Below are positions 46,898 to 58,556 of a stretch of 64,000 nt of DNA, piece by piece. Position 1 is the stretch's first letter. Every line of letters starts with the position of its first letter. Made by a program: the position numbers and the translations under genes. Where the stretch lies: contig MCFE01000345.1 of the NCBI GenBank assembly GCA_002104905.1, positions 26,260 through 90,259 of the forward strand, given 5' to 3'. The notes beneath the pieces are model-generated. The model was not told the DNA's origin, did not search any database, and worked only from the letters and a program-made list of their open reading frames with translations. The stretch is from Basidiobolus meristosporus CBS 931.73. Taxonomy: Eukaryota > Basidiobolomycota > Basidiobolomycetes > Basidiobolales > Basidiobolaceae.

Positions 46898-49800
46898 GGG
46901 ATGGCATAGTCCTCCAAGTACTCTGGTAATAGGCTACGTCAATCTGGTTTGTGCACCAAGTTAAGTTGTGCAACTTGTGGTATTCTTGATAAGGCATCAG
47001 CAACTGTGTTGTTTTTCCCATGGCAGTAGATAATCTCTAAATTAAATTGCTAAATTTATTCACTCCATCTTGCCATTCTTGTAGAGAGTACCTTGTGAGT
47101 AAATATATACATGAGAAAGGCGTCATCAGTCTTCATGTTGCATTTGACTCCTTCAATATAGCATCTCCATGTCTTCAAGCAGTGTATTATAGCAGGTATC
47201 TCCTTCTCATGCACTGGATAGTTTTGTTCAGCTGAGCTCAGTTTCTTGGATTTAAAGGCAACTGGGTAGTCCTTTCCCTTGTGTTCTTGGTTCAACACTT
47301 CACCAATTGCATATTCTGCAGTGTCTGTTCGCAGAGTAAACTCTTTTCTGAGGTCAGGTATTCTTAAGCTTAGCAGCTTTGCAAGTTCATTCTTGAGTGT
47401 CTGGAACACAGTCTCACAAGCTAAGTCCCACTTGTAGGTATTATCTTTCTTGAGGATATCAGTTAAAGGGGCTGCAATACTTGCAAAGGGCTTGACAAAT
47501 CCCCAATGATAGGAAACCATTCCTAGAAATGATCTGAGTTCTGATATGTTTAAGGGCTGCTTCAGATTCTTGATAACTTCAACCTTATTAGGGTCTTAAG
47601 TCACTCCTGTGCTAGTCACTATATGTCCCAGATATTCAATGAGTTCCTTGAAGAATTCACACTTGGCTAGCTTGCAATATAGTTTGTTCTCACTTAGCTT
47701 CTTCTGTTGAAATATTAGACTATTCAGCAGCTAAAATTTACTTAACAATTCTAGACTAGTCTTGGTCACTGTAGGACTTCTTTTCAGCACCAACTTGGCC
47801 AGTTTCTTCACATCTATGATCCCATGATTATTCCTTATATTGAAGATCAAATAAGCACCTTTTACCAAATACTATGCATCAACCCTGAAATTGTTAAAGA
47901 ATGCTCCTGATTGTTAAGAAACCCTCCTTACTTAGTGTTACAGCTGTATTACTTTTATAAAGGTTTAAATACTGATACTCTATATGAATAAACAGCATTT
48001 CAACTATTATCACTATATCTTGTTAAGTTTCAAATAACCAAATCACTTCTTAAATTACAACATCTTCAAGACCTTTTCAATGTGCACCATGAGATCCTCT
48101 TCTGACTTGCTGTATATCAATATGCCATCTAGGTAGATTATCACAAACTTGTCTAAGTACTCCTGAAAGACAGTCTGCATCAGGGTCATGAATGTTGCAG
48201 GGGCATTGGTGAGGTCAAAACTCATGACTAAGTACTTGTAATGTCCATATCTGGTCCTGAATACTGTTTTAGGGATGTCTTCTGGCTTCACCCTAATCTG
48301 GTTGTATCCTGACATGAGGTCAATCTTTCTGAATACAGTGGCTCAGTTGAGTTGGTCCAAAAGCTCATCAATACAAGGAATGGGGTACTTATTCTTCACA
48401 GTAACTGAGTTTAGGGCTCTGAAGTCAATGCACACCCTAAGTGTTCCATCCTTCTTCTTCACAAAAAGTACTGGTGCTCCCTAAGGTGACTTGCTGGGTC
48501 TGATATACCCTTGCTCCAATAACTCATCTATTTGTCTCTTCATCTCTTCCAATTCCAATGGACTCATTCTGTAAGGTGTCTTACTCACTGGAGGGCTATA
48601 TTCTGTGTCAATGGCATGGTCTACATCTCTGACTGGTGGCAGGCTTACAAGTTCATCTAGAAATACATCTGAATATTCCTTCAAAAGAGTCTGGACCTTG
48701 TGGAGTAGTGGAGTAGAGGAATCCTCCTGTAATACTGCCATGAGGAACATCTGGGTGCCTTTTCTAAGTGCTCTACAGAGCTGTGTCTTGCTAAGTTCAC
48801 TTGTTTCACACACACTGGAATTGACCTAGTTAAATCCAGTCTGGCAGGTAATAGCTCATAGGTCTTGTTGTCCTTCTGGATCTGAGTAGCATGGGTTCTC
48901 AAGTTGAATGATGGATTACAACAAAATAGCCAGGTTTTTCCAAGTACAAGGTCAAACTTGCAGTTCCCAAATAGATAGGCCTGTAGGTCTTCTTCATAGT
49001 CATTGATCTTCATCCTTACTGGCTGAGTAATATGGTTAATTATATGAGAGTTCCCATCAGCTGTTAAGACTGAAGCTGATTTGGTGGGTTCCAAGTTGAT
49101 TCCAGCTTTCAAAGCAAATTCCTCTGACATGTACTCATGTGATGCTCCTGAGTAAATCATGATCTTGGCAGGTGCTCCATTGATTACTCCATTCAAATAT
49201 AATAGCTTTGCTGAGCTTGAGGTCATCTGGGATAGGTATTCTCCTGTCATATGGAAGGTGAGTTCTGGGTCTTCTTCAAGCTGATTCTCCATGCTACCAT
49301 GCTCAAGGGCTTCAATATGGTTGAAGCTTCTTGATGGTTGGTGTCCATTTCATCTCTGAGGGCAGTACTTTGCAACATGTCCCTGATGGTGGCAATTGAA
49401 GCAAAGTCCTTCTTCTTACATTCTTCTGAGGTAGGATTCTTCTGCATAGTGTCTATTTCCATTGGCACTGCTTCTGATTGTCTTCTTTCATAATCATTGT
49501 AGCCTCTCTGATTAGTCATTGTGAGCTTCCCAACTCCAAACATAGCTGAGACATAGTGAGTGGCAATCTTAATGGCTTCTTCAATAGTCAGGGGTCCTTG
49601 ATAATTCACTTCCTTGCAAGTACTACCTTTCAACCCATTAATAAAGTATTCCACTTGATCCAGGGGGTCCATTCTTTCAATTTGTCCAAGTTGACATCTA
49701 TATTCATAAATGTACTTTGAACCATTCCTTTCTCTTGTATGTCTCCAACTTTCTTCTTGGTAGTGTCTGCTAGTGTGGAGGTTCAAGAGCACCCTGAATT

Positions 49801-50168
49801 TCCAACACAACCACATCCCAGGTAGAGATTATACAGCATCCCATCATGGTAGCTGGCCTGATCCTGTTGTAGTACCACTATAAAGCTGCATCTGCCAGGT
49901 AAGAGGCTGCATAATGAAACTTGCTTTCTGGAGCAATTCCCTTAGCCTTGAAGGCTTCCTCAATCTGGAAGAGCCAAGTTCCCAGGTTTTCATTGACTCT
50001 ACCATGGTACTGGTTGACCTTCACACCAAAGTTGCTCTTGACAGGGTTTTGCTGGCTTTGAGCCATGGTAGTCACTCCTTGTTGCTGCTGGCTAAGGATT
50101 CAAAGTAGCTGTTGCTGTTGGGTCAGGATTTGCTGCATAGCATTCTTCCATTCTTGATTTTTGGACAT
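46898..50168 (-). pseudogene. Ty3/gypsy gag-pol, broken, integrase missing
   Basis: Reads gag from ATG at 50168 (SKNQEWKNAMQQIL, then VKVNQYHGRVNENL), then protease with IYSGASHEYMSE (near 49170; the catalytic Asp of DSGA is Tyr). RT follows with [13 protein letters not shown], the YPIP region, MSGYNQIRVKPEDIPKTVFR and IIYLDGILIYSKS (the second Asp of YLDD is Gly). RNase H has LRTDTAEYAIGEVLNQ, ending GKNNTVADALSRI near 46990. A copia C solo LTR (47705-48062) splits RT. No integrase follows RNase H before the inverted junction at about 46898. Dead on several counts. Confidence 0.88.
47705..48062 (+). repeat. Solo LTR of copia C family in gypsy RT
   Basis: 358 bp, TGTTGAAATATTAG .. AAATTACAACA, flanked on both sides by TCTTC (47700-47704, 48063-48067), a perfect 5-bp target duplication. 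Homologous to the copia C LTRs (shared gaccaagactagtc-type and ttcacatctatgatcccat tracts, read in the opposite orientation). Confidence 0.9.
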
Positions 50169-50225
50169 CTTGAGGGAGGCTACTTCTTTCTTTAGGAGGG
50201 AGGTTTTAGTCATTGCTACTACCAA

Positions 50226-50580
50226 TGTAACAAGTCTTGGTTAAGAGTTGTAGAGGAATAGGGAGTTTGGCTAATACTGTATTCTCTAAAACTTGAACTG
50301 ATTTTTATTGAGGTTCCAGCAGCTCCTTATATACATTTTTGCCAGATCAATTGCTGACTAATTGTATTACCTAATGTAGGTTGTGGCTGATGACTCATTT
50401 GATTACATCATCATCACCTAATAAGATTCTACTTAATGTATCTGTTCCTGTCTGATAAGGATCTGCTGACTAATGCTACTGATATGATATAACACTGATA
50501 TACTCATAGGCTAAACATATAACTAATGGATTTGACTAAAAACTGATCTAACTTAAATATTCAAGCGGTAGATCATAACA
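50226..50580 (-). repeat. 5-prime LTR of the minus-strand gypsy element
   Basis: Plus strand TGTAACAAGTCTTGG .. GGTAGATCATAACA, 355 bp. In sense it is followed by TTGGTAGTAGCAATG, a TGG-starting primer site as usual for gypsy elements. Confidence 0.85.
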
Positions 50581-50589
50581 AAATCACTG

Positions 50590-53440
50590 GGGAAATGGTG
50601 TTACATATATGTGTGTATGTGGTGCCACTGCTTTATTTATAATGTTTACTATGGAGGATCATGACTGAATTTATATTTGTATAGGTGTAATATCTCAATT
50701 ATGATACTGTATTATATTCACATGAATATTGACAAAGAATGATATATTAGCATCACACTGTTGGGGGTCAAACTGCTTGCCCCATGGACAAGACCACTTT
50801 GATTCAATGCTATAGGTGAAGAGAAAAAAGTCCATATGGCTATTGCAGCAGGCCTCACAGCCATAAAGCACACAGACTGCATAGGAAGCATCAGAAGGAT
50901 CACAGACAATGATTTGTCACACAAATTATATTCAACCATTCTTTAGTTGCTGCTGTACTAACAGTATCTTGCTGGCCACTTGACACCTTGATATTAGCAC
51001 CTTCCCCTACTTATCACCTTGCACAAACTGAGTTGAGTGAGTTTGTGACACCTTTAGGCTCACTGTAGCCTTCTAAATATAGCACACAGAGTGATAGCAT
51101 TAAAGAAAGTGATATAATAGTGTCATTTTGTTGAGTGTCAAACTGTTTGCCTCATGAAGAAGACTAGTTTCAATCAACAATGTAAGAGAAGGTAAAAAGA
51201 CCATGTGGCTTTTGCACAAGCCTCTTAGCCATGAAGCCCACAGACAGTATAGGTAGCATAACAAGGATCACAGAGAAGTGTTTTGCCACATAATTTGTAT
51301 TTGACCATTCATCAGTCACTAATGTACAAATAATATCTTGCCAGCCACTGAATACTTCTATATTAGCACCTTGCTGTACTTGTAACCTGGCACAAACTGA
51401 GTCAGGTGCATGTATGATGTTCTTAGGCTCACCTCAGCCTTTTGAATATGGCATGCATAGTGATAGCTCTGAAGAAGAAGGCTCACTGTTGGATCTTAAG
51501 CCTATCTCCCCTAACAACAGTACCCTGTGTGAGTACTTAATGTAGTACCCACTCTTTGCCCAAGAGTTCTCCCCAGAGTCCTACCCAAAGTCCCTCAGTA
51601 TCCTCCCTATGATGGATTGTGAGCCTATCTCCCCTAACAACAGTGCACTGCATAAGCCAGGCCAAATCTTAAAATGTAATCAGACAACACCTGCAGAAAA
51701 AACTATCCGGATTATTTATGAAGCCAATTGATCCTAGTAGTTCATCTGCTGGAGAAATGTGTGATGTTGAGGCTTGAGAGTGGCATGTCTCCACAAATAG
51801 TAGTAATGGGGGCTGCAAGGACTTACTACTACTTCTTGCCAAAATCTTTGCACAATGTGTCTTATCATGTACATGGTACAAATGGATAATATCATGTGAC
51901 TGACAACATATGAGCCAGAGAGTGTCCTGATACCAGCATGTGTAGACACTTGCATAGCATTCACATCACAAAATTTCACCTTTGCAAGGTGTCCAGCTTA
52001 TCAGGAATCCACCTTCTTTGGATGGAGACATTATTCACACCCCCAATACATTCCAGTAATAGCCTGTCTAAAGAAGCTGTTGCAGCCTGGCAAATATTGT
52101 AAACCTATAGAGTACTGCTCTCAGTATCAATCAAGCTCAAACATTTTCAATATATTTGATTGCAAACATTACAAACATAAAAAAGCAAGGATTACTTTGA
52201 AGGTATATATAACCATGCCTTTGCCTTGGCACTTGACAAGTTTTATTAAACAAGTACTCCACCAGCAAATCCTGCTGACCACTGATTCTCATCAATCTTA
52301 AACTTCCATGTATCCTATAGTATTAGAGCAGAAATCTGATGATAGTGTCACCAGTGTCTGGGCCTAAAATAATGTTCAACCTGGACAGCTACCTGTACCC
52401 ATTGTTGGATAAATTTTGTATGCTTTCCAGTGGTATACTACTGAGTGTATCTTATTTCAAAGTGCATAAGTATATCTGTACTGGAGATACCCCAGCCATC
52501 AGCAAGATAGCTTGCTTTTCTATGCACATTGGCAAGTATTGCTGTTGCATGTGTGAGATCCATGGGACTTATTGCATAGCTCACACACAGTGCTATTATC
52601 CATACACCAGCACTAAGGACATCATCCTCCCACAGACAGAGCATACAAAAGTAAGCATGCAATTGTAGCAAAGTTAGCAAGCTTTAAGCCATTGGAGGGA
52701 ATATGGAATTGATTAGAAGCCAGAGATACTTAAGATAGCAAATACCTCTTGGAGCAATGCTCTGCTGGAGCAATGCATTTGTGTTTCAATAATATCACTT
52801 TAATAATGACTAATATGTACAAGAGGCATTTCAAGCTGAATGACCCCTTTAAGATACCAGAAAAATTCAACAGAATAGGCAGGATATTACAGAGTAGTTG
52901 CAATCCAAAGTACTTCTTGTGGACTCCAATCAAAATTCATACATATATGCAACAATACAAATGCAAGGACTGGATCAACTGGATATCTATTTATTCAAGA
53001 GGCCTTCTGAAGCCATATTTACCAATAGTATATTTTGAGTATTGGGAGTCATATCCTGACATTGAAAAATATTCAGCCAGAAGCAGATCACTAAAGCCAA
53101 CTTGACACATCTACAGCTTTTATGCAAAGAGCTGGTAATAAGATTTGAGTGGCTATATTACAAGCAGAAAGCTCAACTTGTAGATCTCTGCTACTAACTT
53201 ATCCATTCTCTACTGCATCTTGCTTGGCATGTGTAAAATATTGGCCTTGCTTAATGTTTTAGGGGTTTCCTGTGGGGCAGATGCATGGGGCAATAGCAAG
53301 ATGAGTGCAGTGGCAGATACTACCATATCTTAATCTCCCCAATAATATTACTTGCAAGTCCACATTGATGCCAGCAGAGGTGAGCAATGATGCTGTCAGT
53401 GCACCATCAAGTTTCTTGCTATAGAAGGCAATTGGATGTA
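50590..53440 (+). pseudogene. Tnp2/Plavaka-like transposase, copy T-g, broken
   Basis: Plus-strand transposase beginning MDKTTLIQ at 50784, preceded by the T intergenic region (ggggaaatggtgttac..). The region 51115-51470 is a second, diverged copy of the N-terminal segment (cctcatgaagaagactag..), so the 5-prime end is duplicated. Near 51530-51600 a short tract (cccactctttgcccaagag..) is shared with T-a. The MH block and the C-terminal GPCF block are degraded; stops throughout. Ends near 53440 in T subterminal-like sequence. Confidence 0.6.
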
Positions 53441-53444
53441 TAGT

Positions 53445-53916
53445 CAGCAACTCTTGGAAGCTTGAGTTTGAATCAATGAACTTAATCTTCCCGGATATTC
53501 TCTTGTTTGTCTACTAGTTGTTCAGCTGCATATGGACATTTTCTGATGATCCTGAATAATCCCATCCATTGTGGCTCAGACTTCTTTCAAATGTAGTTTA
53601 TTTACAATTCAAAGTTCCCAACTGTCAATGCATTGGGTAATATGGTCTCATCAAATATCTGCTTCATCTTCACTACACTTAGTGATGCTAAGGCCCATGC
53701 CTCATGACATCTTTGTTCTAGCTGCTAATGTCTACTTGGCTGACTGACTTCATATTCTAAGGAGTCTGTAAGCTTTTGTTGTGTGAGATCTTGCAGAATC
53801 CTTGGTTCACATCCATACACTAGTAGAATGGCAATTGTTAAGTGGTGTTGTGCATTCAGGCTCTGTAGGCAAGAAGTGCTTAGTCTATATACTCATCCCA
53901 TCTACTGACAGTTCTA
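53445..53916 (-). pseudogene. Ty3/gypsy integrase C-terminal fragment
   Basis: On the minus strand, broken frames read like the end of a gypsy integrase and the following linker. Seen in order are DRTVSRWDEYID, YGCEPRILQDLTQQKL, HEAWALASLSVVKMKQIFDE and ALTVGNFEL. No LTR is adjacent. It could be the integrase missing from the gypsy element to the left, or a relic of another copy. Confidence 0.45.
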
Positions 53917-56123
53917 TCTCCCTATGAAAAGTAATTTGGTCCTGCGGGTGGATCCAATCCGGATCATCCGTCAAGATCCCGTTCAGAGACCGTCATAATA
54001 ACAGCAGCTTGGAATTAGTGACCCTCCTGACAATCTTATAACAAGATCATGACAGTGTTTTGCAAATTTTTCAGCCAAATAAAGGGATAAAACTTGACAA
54101 TTTTTGATCGGTGCTGTGACAATATTTGCATGTTATTGTTGCAGTCTTTCAGCACTCTATTACTATTTTAAGTGGATCCAGTTGGCCAGGACTTCCAATT
54201 GCCTTATATGGCAAGAAACTTGACGGTATTTTGATGGCCTCACAGCAAGACTATGATGGCTTTTTTTACGGCAGTATGATGGCCTGCCACTGGTTATGTA
54301 TAATACTACCGTACCAATTTACCAAATAGTATTTCCTTTTTCTACCTCCCCTTGTGCAATTCATATATTCCACTGTAGAATCACCTTTCTTTATTTGCTT
54401 ACCCACTACTACCTTGGGTATTCCACATATAGTTCAAATCAAAAAAAACTATGGCCTCCTGCTTACTAACCTCTACAAACGCACACACCTGCTGCAATTG
54501 AAATACTTCTATCACCTCAACTTTACGGCTTTTTAGTGTGATACTTGCAAAGTTGCCATATACCTTGTACTGCTGGTAGCATATACATCTTGCAAACATA
54601 TGCTTGGTTGTTGCCACTTCTTCCATGAATACCGCCTGAATATTGGCAAAGAACTTCTTGGTATTTAGCCAGTATATTCCTTCTCCCTGCTGGATTCTAG
54701 TCCCCCTTAGAGGTGCGCTCTGGCTTTTGTTTGTGTGAATTCTGTATTGAATGGTGTAGAAGTTGGCTTGTGACCACACAAAGTCCGGCATATCTTGGTG
54801 GAGTTTTCCTGATAAAAATTAGTTGCTTGTTGAACCCAACCCAACTTTGCATTACTTAAATGATTACCCATGCATTGGGGCTGCTTAGCTTCTTAATGCC
54901 ATAGGCATAGTTGTCTCCATGTGCACATTTGTCCTCAGTATTTTCCAACTCTTCTGGGCTGTCCTCCATGTGCCAACTCATCACATCCATGACGGACTTG
55001 AAGGTAATATTCTTGATGAGATTGGGATATGGTAGTACCTGCAACTTGACTTGTCTTCCTATCTCCCCACACATCCACTCCATAGGAAACTCCCAAAAGG
55101 TGAAGCAAGGCCCAATATTCTCCACACACCGTGCAAGATGGAGTAGAGAATGGATACAGTAGCGGCAAAGATCTACATGTTGAGCTTTATGTCTGTAGTA
55201 TAGCCGCTCAAATCCGTCACAAACTCCTCACACAACAGCTGTAGATGCGTCAAGTTGGCATTGGTGATCCACTTCTGGATAAATATTTCTACAATGTCCA
55301 CATATGACTCTCAATACTTCCAATGTACTCTTGGTAGGAATGGCTTCAGAACACCACTTGAATAAATACATATCCAGTTCATCCAGTCTTGGCATTTGTA
55401 TTGTTGCATATGAGTATGAATATTAATTGGAGCCCATGAGAAGTACTTAGGGTAGCGGATACTCTGTAATATCTTGCCAATTTTTTCAAATTTCTCCGGT
55501 ATCTTGAAGGGCTCATATAGCTTGAAATTCCCCATGTACAACTTGGTCATCAGTATAGGGATATTGTTGAAAAGCAAATGCATTGCTCCCTGTGGAAAGC
55601 TTTTGCTCCAACAGATACCTTCTATCTTAAGTATCTCCGGTTTCCAATTGATTCTATATTCCGGCCAATGGCTTATAGCTTGCCAACTTTGCTGCAATTG
55701 CATGCTTACTTCTGTACATTCTCTCTGTGGAAAGATGATGTTCTTAGTGCTGGTGTTTGGGTAATAATAATGTGTGTGTGAGTTATGGAGTAAATCCCCT
55801 GGATCTCACACATTTGACGGTAATACCGTCCATTGTACCCAGAAAAACCTGCTATCTTGCTGATGGCTGGGGTATCTCCAATGCAGATAATAATATGCGC
55901 TTATACATGATGGCCATTCACCATTATCCCGCTGGAAAGCATACAAAATTCATCCAGCAATGGATACATGTAGCTATCCAGGTTGGACTGTGATTTAGGC
56001 CCAGATACCAGTGAGACTACCATCAGATTATTGCTCTGATACCGTAAGATGGGCGGCAGATTCAGATTGATGAGAATCAGTGGCCGGCAGGATTTTCTGG
56101 TAGAGTACTTGTTTAACAAGAAT

Positions 56124-57352
56124 TGTTGTGTTGTATTATGATTAGTTTTGGGCTTGTTCTACAATGTAGAGGCTAATCAACAATATACAACAACTTCCAG
56201 TATGCTAATACTGAAATAGTTTATTGGGAGTTTGATATACCAATAGAAGATATAGCTTTCACTAATTTTCTCAATCTTAGGCTCAAAATATGTTGTAGGC
56301 AGTGTTTATCACTTCTACAGCAGTGTTCTGACCTTCTGTTGACTAATCGGCTTATTTACTTTTATAGCAACTTTTCCTTATTTGAAAGTCACTTTCCTTT
56401 CTGAGAAAATATTTGCTAATATGGAAATTCTGAACTCCCCTTTAACCTAAAGGGGTGTGTTGTAGAAGTCTCTGAAGGGGTCTTTAGACCTAAAGGGGTG
56501 TCTAAAGGGGTGTCTTTAGAGTAAAGGGGCTTCTTGTAGTGGTCTCTGAAGTGGACTCTACACTAAAGGGGTGCCTAAAGGGGCTTCTTTAGAGTAAAGG
56601 GGTTTCTTAAAGGGGTCTCTAGACTAAAGGGGTGTCTAAAGGGGTGTCTTTAGAGTAAAGGGGTTTCTTAGAGGGGACTTTTCCGACAGAAAAGTGGTAG
56701 TCTCTTGTAGAACTTGGATTGGATTCTTGTGAGCTTTGCAGTCTCTTTACTGATGTAGTACTGATCAAAGTCAGAATACTCAGAAGTGCAAGTGATGCAG
56801 GGGAAGTCTTATAACCCTTAAACCTGTAATTGTAGTGTGGAGATTCTGGAAAGAGAGGCTCTCTTTTATTTTCAGCTGGGGAAGTCATATATATGAAAAT
56901 TTTGAAGGGTCAAAGTTTTTGAATGATTGCGCAATCAATACACGTGATGCAGAGCTAAAATTTTGCAGTACTGCAGATCGGCCATAGGTGCAGCACCTGT
57001 AAAAATTTCACATGATTCGACTGGCTGGTTCAAAAGTTACAAGCAATCAAAGTCACCCTAGTAATCCTAGCAATAAGGCATAGTATATATACTAATTGGA
57101 CTCTTTTGGTCATAACTCCTTAAGTACTGCTTCAAATGAGCTGTAATTTGAAACATGTGGTGGCTACAATGTGTTCTGTATGACATAATATTCTTGGGTG
57201 GATTGCTTGTCAGGGTCTGGAGCATTTGTTCTTCAAAGTTGGAAATTGTTGATCTTTCACTTGTGTGTTACAATAGCAAATAGCAAAATAAAGAAATGAG
57301 TGCAATATTGGTTTAGAGATATTGTAGTAATGGAATACTTTCCATTACCACA
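56124..57352 (+). mobile_element. Insertion H, 1.23-kb TG..CA element with minisatellite
   Basis: TGTTGTGTTGTATTATG .. TTTCCATTACCACA, flanked by GAAT on both sides (56120-56123, 57353-57356); the transposase sequence is continuous when it is removed. A stem GTAATGGAA / TTCCATTAC lies just inside the right end. No open frame of interest except an 89-codon minus frame at 56619-56888 without known motif. It could be a long solo LTR (TG..CA ends, short duplication) or another non-autonomous element. Only copy in the window. Confidence 0.6.
56446..56678 (+). repeat. Minisatellite of CTAAAGGGG-type units
   Basis: About a dozen imperfect repeats built from taaaggggtgtct and agagtaaaggggttt, each with a run of four G. 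The G-runs give potential for G-quadruplex structures on the plus strand. Lies entirely within insertion H. Confidence 0.85.
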
Positions 57353-58324
57353 GAATCCATCAAGTGCTTAGGCAAAGGCATGGTCATACATACCTTCAAA
57401 GTAGCCCTTGCTTCTTAGCTGTTTGTAATGTTTGCCATTGAATACATTGGATATGTTTGCGCTTGATTGATACTGAGTGCGGTACTGTATAGCTTTGCAA
57501 TATCTATTGGACTGCATCAGCTTCCTCAGACAGGGTGTGAACGGAATATATCTGGAGTATGAACAATGTTTTCCCTCAATGGTGGTGGATTCCTGACAAT
57601 TTGGACACGTTGCAATGGTAGCATTTTTGGATGTGAATGCCATGCAACTATTAACAAATGCTGGAATCAGGACAGTCTCTGGATCATATGTTGCCAGCCG
57701 CATGATGGTTATCCACTTGTACCATGTACATGGTAAGTTGCATCCCGGTATGATTTTGGCAAGAAGTAGTAATAAATCCTCAAAGCCCCCATTACTGATA
57801 TTAGTGGAAACACGCCACTTTTCTAGCCACAACATCACATCATTCACCAGTAGATAGATTACTGGGCTCACTTGGCTCCATAAAGTATCCTTGGCATTTG
57901 TCTCAACGGGTGTTGTCTCATTGCATATAAGGATTTGACCAGGCTCATATGTGGTACTGTTGTTAGGGGAGATAGGCTCAAAATCCATCAGTGAACCTTC
58001 TTTGTCAGAGCTATCACTCTGCATGCCATATTCAGAAGGCTGAGGTGAGCCTAAAGGTGTCACAAACTCACCTGACTCAGTTTGCGCAAGGTGACAGATA
58101 TGGCCAGGTGCCAATATAGAAGTATCAACTGGCCAGCTAGATAATGTTGGTACAGTAGTGACCAATGAATGGTCAAATATGACTTGGGTGGCAAAACACT
58201 GGCCGTGATCCTTGTAATACTTCCTATGCTGTCTGCATGCTTCATGGCTGAGAGGCTTGCCACAATAGCCACATGATCTTTTTTCTCTTCTCTTATGGTG
58301 TTGAGTCAAAGTAGTCTTGTCCAT

Positions 58325-58556
58325 GGGGCAAACAGTTTGACCTTCAACAACATAACGCTGTTATATCACTTTTTGGTCAATACTCATGTGAACTTGAGAC
58401 AATCTTGTATTTGAGATATTGCATCTACATGAATGTAAGATTCAATGATGACCCGCCATAGTAAGCATTATAAATAAAGTTGTGGCACCACATACACATG
58501 TATATGTAACACTATTTCCCCTTTGGTTTGACTCACTTCCATATATATGCCGCCCA
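58325..58556. promoter_or_regulatory. Divergent promoter between the two T-k genes
   Basis: 232 bp separates the transposase ATG (minus) from the second-gene ATG (plus). Conserved in T-a, T-f and T-i (TGAGTG/CCATAGTAAGCATTATA tracts). A TATA-like tattataaataaagttg (near 58467) faces the second gene. The tract tgtatttgagatattgcat is also shared. Suggests coordinated expression; inferred, not shown. Confidence 0.5.

Larger units (their letters stand above)
54399..58324 (-). pseudogene. Tnp2/Plavaka-like transposase, copy T-k
   Basis: Predicted DNA transposase. Starts MDKTTLTQHHKRREKRSCGY with a zinc-binding-like cluster CGYCGKPLSHEACRQHRKYY (residues about 18-37) and a second pair CPNCQESTTIEGKHC. 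The frame stays open for 318 codons to a TAA at 57368 (TTA in T-b). Insertion H (56124-57352) follows, then the core: HLLFNNIPILMTKLYMGNFK (near 55560-55500), the ENIGPCFTFWEFPMEWMCGE block (near 55110) and a C-terminal segment to 54399. The core resembles fungal Tnp2/Plavaka proteins. FPQGAMH stands where relatives have an Asp before xMH. A further stop (AAA to TAA) near 55903 and a 2-bp gain near 55780 also break it. Loss looks recent, since most blocks are still open. Confidence 0.75.

Noticed and set aside
51530-51605. Short tract suspected to be a CRISPR-like or tandem repeat
   Set aside because: It matches one place only (the T-a insertion, near 20600-20690) and has no array structure.
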